A DNA stretch of 64,000 bases from Lacrimispora amygdalina (GTDB lineage: Bacteria; Bacillota; Clostridia; Lachnospirales; Lachnospiraceae), in contig NZ_OAOF01000006.1 in NCBI RefSeq assembly GCF_900205965.1, positions 1 to 64,000 on the forward strand, read 5' to 3'. A program made the position numbers and the translations under genes. The notes beneath the pieces were generated by a model. That model was not told the origin of the DNA. It made no database searches and worked only from the letters and a program-made list of their open reading frames with translations. Positions 1 to 7,833 of this stretch are shown in pieces. The first letter of the stretch is position 1. The number at the start of each line of letters is the position of its first letter.

Positions 1-83
1 AAAATGGTTTGTAAGATATTCATAAAAGAATTTTACAATAAAGTTACACAAAGAAAAACCCCAAACCCCTCATGAGTGAGGGG

Positions 84-120
84 CAGGGGAGTTGAGAGTG
101 TCGAAGACACTTTTTTATTT
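84..120 (+). terminator. Rho-independent terminator of an upstream gene
   Basis: The stem AGTGTC at 97-102, the loop GAA and the stem GACACT at 106-111 run straight into a T tract. A second hairpin lies just before it at 66-83 (CCCCTCA, four-base loop, TGAGGGG). Together they presumably end transcription of a gene lying left of the window. Bases 1-65 are AT-rich and contain no coding sequence I can support. Confidence 0.8.
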
Positions 121-148
121 TTACACAATGCGGGGAATGTGATAAGAT
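120..148 (+). promoter_or_regulatory. Sigma-A type promoter for the 182 gene
   Basis: The -35 TTTACA (120-125), a 17-base spacer and the -10 TAAGAT (143-148) lie just downstream of the terminator. They would start transcription near 155, about 27 bases before the ATG at 182. Confidence 0.6.
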
Positions 149-181
149 AATAGCTGCATGTAAAAAAGAAGGAGCTTAATC

Positions 182-697
182 ATGAAAAAAAAGAAATCGG
201 CACACATGGCCGCACTCTATGGAATGCTGATTGCACTTGCCTTTGTTCTCAGCTTTGTTGAAAGTCTTATACCTATTTCCCTGGGAATACCGGGTGTTAA
301 GCTGGGGCTGGCAAACCTTGTGACTGTTGTCGGACTTTATACGGTGGGAACAGCTGGAACGGTAGTTGTTTCTCTTCTTCGAATTGTACTGACAGGTTTT
401 ACATTCGGGAACTTATTTGCCATGCTGTACAGTCTGGCCGGATGGGGACTTAGTATTGCGCTTATGGTTATATGCAAAAAGAAAAACTGGTTTGGAACTT
501 CAGGAATCAGCATTCTGGGCGGAATCGGTCATAACATCGGGCAGATCACAGTCGCTGCATTTGTGGTTAGGCAGGCGGGAGTATTTTTTTATCTTCCGAT
601 GCTGCTGATTGCAGGCACCGCGGCAGGGCTTGTTATAGGAATACTGGGTTCCATGATTATTAACAGAATCAAAGAGGTTATAAAAAAATTGTATTAA
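182..697 (+). CDS. Gx transporter family / heptaprenyl diphosphate synthase component I-like membrane protein
   Basis: This is a 171-residue, very hydrophobic protein with about five membrane segments and a short lysine-rich N-terminus (MKKKKS). The glycine-rich first loop (SLGIPGVKLGLANLV) and the overall pattern fit the Hpre_diP_synt_I family (PF07456), now often called Gx transporter family. Members resemble ECF-transporter S components, and the substrate is not established. The ATG at 182 follows AAGGAG at 169-174. The gene has its own promoter directly upstream and appears monocistronic or weakly coupled to galT. The family assignment is from recognition; any role in prenyl diphosphate synthesis is doubtful. 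Confidence 0.8.
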   Translation: MKKKKSAHMAALYGMLIALAFVLSFVESLIPISLGIPGVKLGLANLVTVVGLYTVGTAGTVVVSLLRIVLTGFTFGNLFAMLYSLAGWGLSIALMVICKKKNWFGTSGISILGGIGHNIGQITVAAFVVRQAGVFFYLPMLLIAGTAAGLVIGILGSMIINRIKEVIKKLY

Positions 698-713
698 ATA
701 AAAAAATATTGTA

Positions 714-742
714 TTGTGTTACTCTTTTGTCAAAGGTATAAT
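714..742 (+). promoter_or_regulatory. Promoter for galT
   Basis: The -35 TTGTGT (714-719), 17 bases and a consensus -10 TATAAT (737-742) lie inside what would be a false N-terminal extension of the galT reading frame. This supports starting galT at 786. Confidence 0.7.
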
Positions 743-785
743 GGGAAAGACAATAGGTGGAATGAAATCCAGGAGGAATAGCAGA

Positions 786-2303
786 ATGATTGATATGGCA
801 ATTAAGAAACTGGTAACTTATGGACTGGAAACAGGGCTGATCAGTGAGGCAGACCGATATTATGCAGTGAATCAGCTTCTCGATGTGTTGTGGCTGGACG
901 AGTATGAAGAGCCTGAGGAAGAGCCGGGGAAGACAGATCTGCAGGAGGTGCTTGGACAACTGCTTGATTATGCATTTGAGACTGGTATCATTCCCGAAAA
1001 CAGTATTACATACAGGGATCTGCTGGATACGAAGCTGATGAACTGTCTGATGCCCAGACCGAGTGAAGTGGAAACCAGATTCTGGGGGCTTTACAATCAT
1101 CAGTCACCCCAGGCAGCCACCGAATATTATTATAAACTAAGTCAGGACTCTGATTACATCAGGCGTTATCGGATAAAGAAGGATATGAGATGGGTGACGC
1201 CATCCAAATACGGAGATCTGGATATCACTATTAATTTATCCAAGCCTGAGAAAGATCCCAAAGCCATAGCAGCAGCAAAGCTTGCGAAGCAGAGCGGTTA
1301 TCCCAAATGCATGCTTTGCATGGAAAATGAAGGGTATGCTGGAAGAATGGATCATCCTGCCAGAAACAATCACAGAATTATACGGTTAACGATCAATGAC
1401 AGCCAGTGGGGATTTCAGTACTCTCCCTATGTTTATTATAATGAACACTGTATCGTGTTTAATGGAACCCATACTCCTATGAAAATCGAAAGGGAAACCT
1501 TTGTAAAATTATTTGATTTTGTTAAACAGTTTCCTCATTATTTCCTGGGATCCAATGCAGACCTTCCCATTGTAGGGGGATCTATTTTATCCCATGATCA
1601 TTTTCAGGGAGGTAATTATGAATTTGCAATGGCAAAGGCTCCCGTTAAAGAGCAGTTTTGTATCGATGGTTTTGATGGTGTGACAGCCGGCATAGTAAAT
1701 TGGCCAATGTCTGTATTACGTACAAAAAGCAGGAACCCGGAGGATTTAATTGAGCTTGGTTCCAGAGTGCTGAAAGCCTGGAGAGCCTATACCGATGAAT
1801 CTGCCTTTATTTTTGCAAGTACAGACGGACAACCTCATAATACCATTACTCCCATCGCAAGAAAGAGGGGGGATGAATATGAACTGGATCTTGTATTGAG
1901 AAATAACATTACAACAGAAAAATTTCCATACGGTGTTTATCATCCACACGAAGAGCTTCACCATATTAAGAAAGAAAACATCGGTTTAATTGAAGTGATG
2001 GGTCTTGCGGTTCTTCCTTCCAGACTGAAGAATGAACTGAATCTGATATCGGAATATCTGATTGAAGGAAAAGACATAAGAAGCAGCGAAATAATTGAAA
2101 AGCATGGAGACTGGGTGGATTCCTTCCGAACTAATTATGAATCCTTTACAAAGGATAATATAGAGGAAATATTAAAAAAAGAGGTTGGACTCGTCTTTGA
2201 ACGTGTGCTGGAGGATTGCGGCGTCTTTCCGTGCAATGATACCGGAAGAGAAGGGTTTGTACGTTTTCTGTCCAGTATGGGGTTTTGTATGGTGCCACAA
2301 TAG
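786..2303 (+). CDS. galT: UDP-glucose--hexose-1-phosphate uridylyltransferase (class II GalT)
   Basis: This enzyme moves UMP from UDP-glucose to galactose-1-phosphate in the Leloir pathway in the cytosol. The 505-residue product matches the Firmicute class II GalT family in length and in motifs such as SHDHFQGG (around residue 270) and DGQPHNTITP (around residue 345), which contain the catalytic and binding histidines. The frame is open from 714, but AGGAGG at 770-775 sits correctly before the ATG at 786, and a promoter occupies 714-742, so 786 is preferred. No galK or galE lies nearby, so the pathway partners must be elsewhere. Confidence 0.95.
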   Translation: MIDMAIKKLVTYGLETGLISEADRYYAVNQLLDVLWLDEYEEPEEEPGKTDLQEVLGQLLDYAFETGIIPENSITYRDLLDTKLMNCLMPRPSEVETRFWGLYNHQSPQAATEYYYKLSQDSDYIRRYRIKKDMRWVTPSKYGDLDITINLSKPEKDPKAIAAAKLAKQSGYPKCMLCMENEGYAGRMDHPARNNHRIIRLTINDSQWGFQYSPYVYYNEHCIVFNGTHTPMKIERETFVKLFDFVKQFPHYFLGSNADLPIVGGSILSHDHFQGGNYEFAMAKAPVKEQFCIDGFDGVTAGIVNWPMSVLRTKSRNPEDLIELGSRVLKAWRAYTDESAFIFASTDGQPHNTITPIARKRGDEYELDLVLRNNITTEKFPYGVYHPHEELHHIKKENIGLIEVMGLAVLPSRLKNELNLISEYLIEGKDIRSSEIIEKHGDWVDSFRTNYESFTKDNIEEILKKEVGLVFERVLEDCGVFPCNDTGREGFVRFLSSMGFCMVPQ

Positions 2304-2335
2304 AAAGATTGTGAGAATATAAGATAGAATCATGT

Positions 2336-2364
2336 TTGTAATTATCGCCCCTATGAGTTATATT
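2336..2364 (+). promoter_or_regulatory. Probable promoter for the YitT-family gene
   Basis: The -35 TTGTAA (2336-2341), a 17-base spacer and the -10 TATATT (2359-2364) lie in the 141-base gap after galT. Transcription would begin near 2371, leaving a leader of about 75 bases that I could not assign to a known element. Confidence 0.5.
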
Positions 2365-2444
2365 CTAGTGGGAACGGATGGGAATCCTCCGTTTACTGAA
2401 TACGGAACCGGACTGATGAGCCGGAGGGGGACATAATAACAGTC

Positions 2445-3308
2445 ATGAAGCAGATAGAAAATAAAACACTGAGAACGCTTATAGAGTATGGACTGATCAC
2501 GTTCAGCATCTGGATTATGGTGGTGGGGATTTACTTTTTTAAGTTTCCTAACAACTTTGCTTTCGGAGGTGTAACCGGGTTTGCTACTGTAATCAGTGCA
2601 TTGACCCATTGGTCAGCGAGCGAATTTACCACAATTGTTAATACGGTACTGTTAGTGCTCGGATTTCTGTTTTTAGGACGGAGTTTTGGTGTTAAGACAG
2701 TTTATGCCAGTGTCCTGATGTCGGTGTTCTTGTATATCCTGGAAAGGGTATGCCCGATTTCCAGACCGCTGACAAGTGAACCGCTCCTGGAACTGATTTT
2801 TGCGATACTTCTGCCCAGTATTGGAACGGCAATCCTGTTTAATATTGGAGCCTCCAGCGGAGGCACGGATATAATTGCCATGATATTAAAACGGTATACC
2901 AGTTTTAATATCGGAACAGTTCTGCTGTTAGTGGATGTAACCGGAGTGATTATTGCTTATTTTGTTTTCGGTCCCCAGACTGGATTATTTTCTTCCCTGG
3001 GATTGATGGCGAAATCTCTGGTAATTGATGATGTGATAGAAAACATGAATCTTTGTAAATGTTTCAGTATCATTTGCGATGATCCCGCTCCCATCTGCGA
3101 TTATATTATTCACGGACTAAATCGCAGCGCTACTGTGTATGAAGCCCAGGGGGCTTACAGCCACCACAAAAAGACCGTGATCCTGACAACCATGAAGCGT
3201 TCTCAGGCACTTAAGCTTCGGAATTATATACGAAGGGTTGAGCCGTCAGCTTTTGTACTCATTTCTAATTCAAGTGAAATTATTGGCAAGGGTTTTCTTG
3301 CAGGTTAA
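2445..3308 (+). CDS. YitT family membrane protein (DUF161/DUF2179)
   Basis: This is a 287-residue integral membrane protein with about five or six hydrophobic helices in the first 190 residues. A soluble C-terminal domain of about 80 residues follows (from IICDDPAPICDYIIHGLNR), matching the DUF2179 domain. The ASSGGTDIIAMIL motif near residue 138 is typical of YitT proteins. The function is unknown; transport is often suggested. A GGAGGGGG stretch at 2422-2429 lies rather far (about 15 bases) from this ATG, but no better in-frame start is evident. It ends against a strong bidirectional terminator. Confidence 0.9.
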   Translation: MKQIENKTLRTLIEYGLITFSIWIMVVGIYFFKFPNNFAFGGVTGFATVISALTHWSASEFTTIVNTVLLVLGFLFLGRSFGVKTVYASVLMSVFLYILERVCPISRPLTSEPLLELIFAILLPSIGTAILFNIGASSGGTDIIAMILKRYTSFNIGTVLLLVDVTGVIIAYFVFGPQTGLFSSLGLMAKSLVIDDVIENMNLCKCFSIICDDPAPICDYIIHGLNRSATVYEAQGAYSHHKKTVILTTMKRSQALKLRNYIRRVEPSAFVLISNSSEIIGKGFLAG

Positions 3309-3311
3309 TGA

Positions 3312-3368
3312 ATAAAAAAAGGGGTTGCGCCTAGATGATTTTAATCATCCAGTGCGCAACCCCTTTCT
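3312..3368. terminator. Bidirectional terminator between the YitT gene and the arabinanase
   Basis: The stem GGGGTTGCGC (3321-3330) pairs with GCGCAACCCC (3354-3363), and an inner hairpin GATGATT/AATCATC extends it. A-rich sequence on the left and TTTCT on the right supply U tracts on both strands, so it can serve both convergent genes. Confidence 0.85.
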
Positions 3369-3421
3369 AAGTTATGCACATGGTGACATACAAAACGGTC
3401 TGAATCAAATAATCCTGTTAA

Positions 3422-4390
3422 TTAATAGGCTGGCCAACCATTACTGAAATACAGGTCGCTGATTAATAAGGTTGGATTTCCATTATTTTCAGCATCATAT
3501 GCATGGCGTGCAATTATATAGTTACTTCCGTTCTTATATACATCTTGACCACCCGGACCTTTCCATCTGGAATTGCCGGAATCTAAGATGGTGCCGCCTC
3601 CGTTAGTCATGCTTGTCCCATTCTTATCCATAAATGGTCCTGTAATGCTTTTAGACCGGCCATAGATGATCTTATAAGTACTGTTTACGCCCTGGCAGCA
3701 CACACCGATGGATGCAAAGAGATAATAATATCCGTCCTTGTAAATCATGGAGCCGGCCTCTATGCCTCCTGATTTAACTGCAATGGAATAAATGGTACCA
3801 TTCGGCTTCGGTTTCATTGTAGTCTTATTCAGCTCTACAATATGCAGACCGTCAAACCAGGAACCAAAAACAAGCCAGGGACTCCCGTTTGTGTCAATTA
3901 CCAGGTTAGGATCAAGAGCATTGTATGAATTGGTACCGTTTTTTGAGGAGATAACCATTCCGTCATCCCTCCAGTCACCAGATAAAATACTGGAGCAGGA
4001 AGTAAGCCCTATGGCTGAATTATTCTTACCAAATTCTGATACGCAGTAGTACATGTAATAACGTCCATTATAATATTCAATATCCGGGGCCCATACATCA
4101 TTTGATCCCATACCAGGAGCATAGGACCTCCACCAGGGCAGTTCTGATTCAAAAATCTGCACTCCATTTTGCCAGGTCTTTCCATCTGAGGAGTATTTCA
4201 TTGACAACCCATTACCGGTATAAGGTGACCACCAGAGATTCCCCTCTTTGATCAGTGTGGGGTCGTGTGTACCCACGTCACCGGTAAGATTCCAAAAGGC
4301 AGCCTGAACCGGCACTGTGCTTATCAGTGTAATAAGCACGATTACTGAAATTAATCGCAATAAAAGTTTTCTTCTTAATATTGATCCCAT
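3422..4390 (-). CDS. Secreted arabinan endo-1,5-alpha-L-arabinosidase (GH43)
   Basis: This is a 322-residue protein with an N-terminal signal peptide (basic MGSILRRK, hydrophobic core, probable cleavage after VQA around residue 30). The GH43 five-bladed propeller catalytic triad is visible: Asp43 in THDP (general base), Asp160 in ALDPNLV (pKa modulator) and Glu211 in GGIEAG (general acid). Endo-arabinanases cut internal alpha-1,5 links of pectin arabinan outside the cell. There is no carbohydrate-binding or cell-wall anchor domain. The start is supported by GGAGG just upstream on the minus strand. It stands alone, with no arabinose transporter or araBAD-type genes nearby. Confidence 0.93.
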   Translation of the reverse strand: MGSILRRKLLLRLISVIVLITLISTVPVQAAFWNLTGDVGTHDPTLIKEGNLWWSPYTGNGLSMKYSSDGKTWQNGVQIFESELPWWRSYAPGMGSNDVWAPDIEYYNGRYYMYYCVSEFGKNNSAIGLTSCSSILSGDWRDDGMVISSKNGTNSYNALDPNLVIDTNGSPWLVFGSWFDGLHIVELNKTTMKPKPNGTIYSIAVKSGGIEAGSMIYKDGYYYLFASIGVCCQGVNSTYKIIYGRSKSITGPFMDKNGTSMTNGGGTILDSGNSRWKGPGGQDVYKNGSNYIIARHAYDAENNGNPTLLISDLYFSNGWPAY

Positions 4391-4664
4391 ATTTAAATAC
4401 CTCCTTCATTATAATTATATTGTGTGACTATTGAAATGAATCTTAATATTTTTTTGGTTATTTCTTAATACATCACACATAACATTAATAAGCCTATAGG
4501 CTGCAAAAAACGGTCAGCATTTATTTGAACTAAAAACAGCATAATATTTTGATATTAAAACAGCTTTTTGCATAATAAATTATATGAAATAGTTAATAAT
4601 ATAAGTTAAAATGACGAAAATGTGCTTTAACGCTTTAAAATCACATAAATTTAAAGTAATAAAA
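4391..4664. other. AT-rich divergent intergenic region
   Basis: There is no gene in the 354 bases between the divergent arabinanase and ABC lipoprotein genes. The stretch is very AT-rich. Near 4406-4420 the minus strand carries TATAAT-like boxes suited to the arabinanase promoter, without a convincing -35. At 4626-4639 lies a near-palindrome TTTAACGCTTTAAA that loosely resembles a catabolite-repression (cre) site with two mismatches. Nothing else is recognisable. Confidence 0.4.
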
Positions 4665-4693
4665 TTGACGGAGGTTATTTTTTGTAGTATGAT
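4665..4693 (+). promoter_or_regulatory. Strong sigma-A promoter of the ABC transporter operon
   Basis: The -35 TTGACG (4665-4670), an exactly 17-base spacer and the -10 TATGAT (4688-4693) are near consensus. Transcription would start near 4700, about 45 bases before the ATG. That leader is too short for a T-box or most riboswitches. Confidence 0.85.
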
Positions 4694-4744
4694 ACAAATT
4701 AAGTTCTAAACAGGACAAGTTTTGGAAGGAAGAGGAGAGAAATT

Positions 4745-5785
4745 ATGAAAAAGAAAGCGAAAGCATTATCCCTGGCACTTGCAGGTGTCATGATGTTATC
4801 CCTGGCCGCGTGCTCCGGCAAAGCACCTGAGAAGACGGAGGCGCCTGCAGACACCACTGCAGCACAAAGTACTGAATCAGCAGGCGGGACTGAAACAACT
4901 GCAGCTAAAACAGCAGATGGGAAACAATATAAGATTGGAGTTCTTCAGCTGGTTCAGCATACGGCTTTAGATGCTTCAAATAAAGGATTTATCCAGGCAC
5001 TTGATGACGCGGGACTTAATTATACGGTTGATCAGCAGAATGCTTCCGGAGACCAGCCTACCTGTCAGACGATTGCCAGTAAGCTGGTGAATGATGGAGA
5101 TGATTTAATTCTTGCCATTGCAACTCCCGCAGCCCAGGCTGTAGCAGGTGCAACCAGTGACATTCCGGTTCTGGTAACTGCTGTTACGGATCCGGCAGCT
5201 TCCGATCTGGTTGAAAGCAATGAAATGCCGGGAGGCAATTTAAGCGGTACTTCAGACTTAACTCCGGTAAAGGAACAGATCTCGTTATTAAAGAAGATTC
5301 TTCCTGATGCAAAAACCGTAGGTGTTCTTTACTGTACTGCAGAATCCAATTCTGAAATTCAGGCAAAGATGGCAAAGGACGCGATTGAGGCTGCCGGCAT
5401 GACAGCCGTGGATTATACTGTTTCCAGTTCCAATGAGATCCAGACTGTTGTGACCTCTATGGTAGGTAAAGTAGATGCGATTTATGCACCCACTGATAAC
5501 ACCATTGCTGCTGGTATGGCAACGGTAGCGATGATTGCCAATGAAAATAAACTTCCTACGATCTGTGGAGAGGAAGGAATGGTAAAAGCAGGCGGTCTTG
5601 CAACTTATGGAATCGATTATTATGAACTGGGGTACTTAACCGGACAGCAGGCAGTTAAGATCTTAACGGAGGGTGCAGATGTTTCTAAAATGCCAATTGA
5701 ATATCTTCCTCTTGAGAAGTGCAAACTATCTGTAAATGAAGAGACTGCAAAGACACTGGGTATTGATTTATCCGGCCTGAAATAA
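4745..5785 (+). CDS. ABC transporter substrate-binding lipoprotein (ABC_sub_bind / TrpX type)
   Basis: This 346-residue protein has a lipoprotein signal peptide ending in the lipobox LAAC (Cys about residue 22), then a Thr/Ala/Glu-rich linker to about residue 58. A two-lobe binding domain of the PF04392 family follows (starts KIGVLQLVQHTALD; ITSDIPVLVTAVTDP motif). In streptococci the family includes the tryptophan-binding TrpX, but other members may bind other small amines or nucleobases, so the substrate is left open. It is the first gene of an SBP-permease-ATPase operon driven by the promoter at 4665. Confidence 0.9.
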   Translation: MKKKAKALSLALAGVMMLSLAACSGKAPEKTEAPADTTAAQSTESAGGTETTAAKTADGKQYKIGVLQLVQHTALDASNKGFIQALDDAGLNYTVDQQNASGDQPTCQTIASKLVNDGDDLILAIATPAAQAVAGATSDIPVLVTAVTDPAASDLVESNEMPGGNLSGTSDLTPVKEQISLLKKILPDAKTVGVLYCTAESNSEIQAKMAKDAIEAAGMTAVDYTVSSSNEIQTVVTSMVGKVDAIYAPTDNTIAAGMATVAMIANENKLPTICGEEGMVKAGGLATYGIDYYELGYLTGQQAVKILTEGADVSKMPIEYLPLEKCKLSVNEETAKTLGIDLSGLK

Positions 5786-5809
5786 AATAAAATAAAAATG
5801 GTAGAATCT

Positions 5810-5891
5810 ACAGGCGGCCAGATAAACGACCGCCTGTAATCCATAGATGCTTTACATAAAAGATGAATCATGCATTTTTTATGTAAGGCAT
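5810..5891 (+). other. Two consecutive hairpins between the SBP and permease genes
   Basis: Hairpin one pairs ACAGGCGG (5810-5817) with CCGCCTGT (5830-5837). Hairpin two pairs a 15-base arm at 5847-5861 with 5877-5891, with one G-U pair. Neither is followed by a proper U tract. They look more like mRNA-processing or stability structures that keep the binding protein in excess over the permease than like full terminators. That role is inference from the common SBP-permease arrangement. Confidence 0.6.
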
Positions 5892-5928
5892 TTATGTCAG
5901 TGAAAAGAAGACAACGGAGGAAAGATAG

Positions 5929-6843
5929 ATGAGCGGTTTACTGGTATCCCTTCAGGACGCGGTAGTTCAGGGGGTTTTGTGGGGAATTATGGTGTTGGGT
6001 GTTTATATCACCTTTAAATTACTTGATATAGCGGATCTGACTGTAGATGGAAGCTTTGCACTTGGCGGCTGTGTCTGCGCTGTAATGATCCTGAACTTTC
6101 ATATGGATCCGTGGGTTGCCCTGGCAGTGGCGGCAATTGCAGGAATGGCAGCCGGTGCGGTGACAGGATTGTTACATACAATCTTTGAGATTCCGGCAAT
6201 ATTAGCGGGAATATTGACCCAGATAGGATTGTGGTCTGTCAATCTGCGGATTATGGGAGGCAAAAGCAATGTTCCTCTTTTAAAGACAGATACCATTATG
6301 TCCAGATTTATTGATATTACCGGACTGAATAAACCGATAGCTTCTCTTTTGATCGGAATTGGGATTGCAGTTCTTATGATTGTGCTTCTTTACTGGTTTT
6401 TTGGAACGGAAATTGGAAGCGCCATGCGTGCTACCGGTAATAACGAGTCCATGATACGTGCCCAGGGCGTTAATACCAACTGGACCAAGCTTCTAGCACT
6501 GGTAATCAGCAACGGACTGGTTGGAATATCAGGCGGACTTGTCTGCCAAAGCCAGAAATATGCAGATATTGGTATGGGAACCGGAGCGATTGTTATCGGT
6601 CTGGCAGCAATTGTCATCGGAGAGGTTCTGATGGGACGTCTGCGTTCGTTTGGAAGCAAGCTGACTTCTGCAGTAGTGGGTTCTGTCCTGTATTTCGTGA
6701 TTCGTGCGGTTGTATTGAGAATGGGTATGAATGCAAATGATATGAAACTCTTATCAGCAGCGATTGTTGCAGTGGCTCTTTGCGTACCTGTTGTGGTAAG
6801 AAAACTGCGTCTGAATAAATCTTACACAGAAGGAGGAGAATGA
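5929..6843 (+). CDS. ABC transporter permease (LIV-type, partner of the TrpX-like SBP)
   Basis: This is a 304-residue membrane protein with about eight to nine hydrophobic segments and the BPD_transp_2 (PF02653) pattern seen in permeases paired with ABC_sub_bind proteins (LDIADLTVDGSFALGG near residue 32; GSAMRATGNNESMIRAQGVN near residue 165). It forms the inner-membrane channel of the importer. GGAGG precedes the ATG. Its end overlaps the upstream ATG candidate of the ATPase gene, indicating tight translational coupling. Confidence 0.92.
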   Translation: MSGLLVSLQDAVVQGVLWGIMVLGVYITFKLLDIADLTVDGSFALGGCVCAVMILNFHMDPWVALAVAAIAGMAAGAVTGLLHTIFEIPAILAGILTQIGLWSVNLRIMGGKSNVPLLKTDTIMSRFIDITGLNKPIASLLIGIGIAVLMIVLLYWFFGTEIGSAMRATGNNESMIRAQGVNTNWTKLLALVISNGLVGISGGLVCQSQKYADIGMGTGAIVIGLAAIVIGEVLMGRLRSFGSKLTSAVVGSVLYFVIRAVVLRMGMNANDMKLLSAAIVAVALCVPVVVRKLRLNKSYTEGGE

Positions 6844-6845
6844 TC

Positions 6846-7643
6846 ATGCTGGATATTAAGAATGTAAGAAAAACATTTAACAAGAATACAATCAACGAGA
6901 AAAAAGCGCTGAACGGCATTCACCTTCATCTGAATGAGGGGGATTTTGTTACAGTGATCGGCGGAAACGGAGCCGGTAAGTCTACGATGTTAAATATGGT
7001 TGCGGGTGTATATCCCATAGATTCCGGAAAGATTGAAATTGATGGTATAAACATTTCCAGATATCCGGAATATAAGAGAGCCCAATACATTGGAAGAGTA
7101 TTCCAGGACCCCATGATGGGAACAGCCGCCGGAATGGAGATTCAGGAAAATATGGCACTTGCTTACAGAAGAGGCAAAGCAAGGGGGCTATCTTGGGGAA
7201 TAAAATCGGAAGAGAAGGCATTTTATTATGAAGCAATCCAAAAGCTGGGACTTGGACTCCAGGACCGGATGACCAATAAGGTAGGACTTCTTTCCGGAGG
7301 ACAGAGGCAGGCACTTACGCTTCTGATGGCAACACTTCAAAAACCCAAGCTGCTTTTGTTGGATGAGCATACCGCTGCACTGGACCCGAAGACTGCACGA
7401 AAAGTACTTGATATCACTCAGGAAATTGTTGCGGAACAGAATCTCACTACGCTTATGATCACTCATAATATGAAGGATGCGATTCAGATCGGCAACCGGC
7501 TGATTATGATGCATGAGGGTCGTATCATCTATGATGTTTCAGGAGAAGAAAAGAAAAAACTGGAAGTAGAAGATCTCCTGAAAAAATTTGAAGAGGCAAG
7601 CGGAGAGGAATTTACAAACGACCGTATGATTCTTGCCAAGTAA
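6846..7643 (+). CDS. ABC transporter ATP-binding protein
   Basis: This 265-residue ATPase has Walker A GGNGAGKST (about residues 38-46), signature LSGGQRQALTL, Walker B LLLLDEHTAALD and the H-loop MITHNM. The DEHTAALD variant is typical of ATPases that accompany ABC_sub_bind-type importers. AGGAGG at 6831-6836 fits the ATG at 6846 (9-base spacing) better than the in-frame ATG at 6840 (3 bases). It energises the permease encoded immediately upstream and is the last gene before a terminator. Confidence 0.93.
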   Translation: MLDIKNVRKTFNKNTINEKKALNGIHLHLNEGDFVTVIGGNGAGKSTMLNMVAGVYPIDSGKIEIDGINISRYPEYKRAQYIGRVFQDPMMGTAAGMEIQENMALAYRRGKARGLSWGIKSEEKAFYYEAIQKLGLGLQDRMTNKVGLLSGGQRQALTLLMATLQKPKLLLLDEHTAALDPKTARKVLDITQEIVAEQNLTTLMITHNMKDAIQIGNRLIMMHEGRIIYDVSGEEKKKLEVEDLLKKFEEASGEEFTNDRMILAK

Positions 7644-7655
7644 ACGAAAGAGCAG

Positions 7656-7692
7656 GACCGGAGCTTTCAAGAGAAGCTTCCGGTCTTTTTTA
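7656..7692 (+). terminator. Terminator of the TrpXYZ-like ABC operon
   Basis: GACCGGAGCTT (7656-7666) pairs, with one bulge, with AAGCTTCCGGTC (7674-7685), followed by a T tract. Confidence 0.85.
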
Positions 7693-7756
7693 ACTGGTTT
7701 GTAACATAATCTTAATAATTTTTTGAAATTCATATGTCGCAAAATGTAACAATTTG

Positions 7757-7765
7757 TGATATACT
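7757..7765 (+). promoter_or_regulatory. Extended -10 promoter for the NlpC/P60 gene
   Basis: TGaTATACT at 7757-7765 is a strong extended -10. The -35 region at the right distance (TCGCAA) is poor, as is usual for extended -10 promoters. Confidence 0.5.
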
Positions 7766-7833
7766 GTAGCAGATAGGCTCATAAACTGAATCGGTCAGCC
7801 GACGAATATATGAGGATGGAGAGAAAACACAGA

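Noticed and set aside
678-1100. 140-codon open frame on the minus strand opposite galT
   Set aside because: It lies wholly antisense to a clear galT gene, has no ribosome site and no recognisable domain; it is a shadow of coding bias.
4694-4744. Tryptophan T-box or riboswitch before the TrpX-like gene
   Set aside because: The promoter at 4665-4693 leaves a 45-base leader with no structure.
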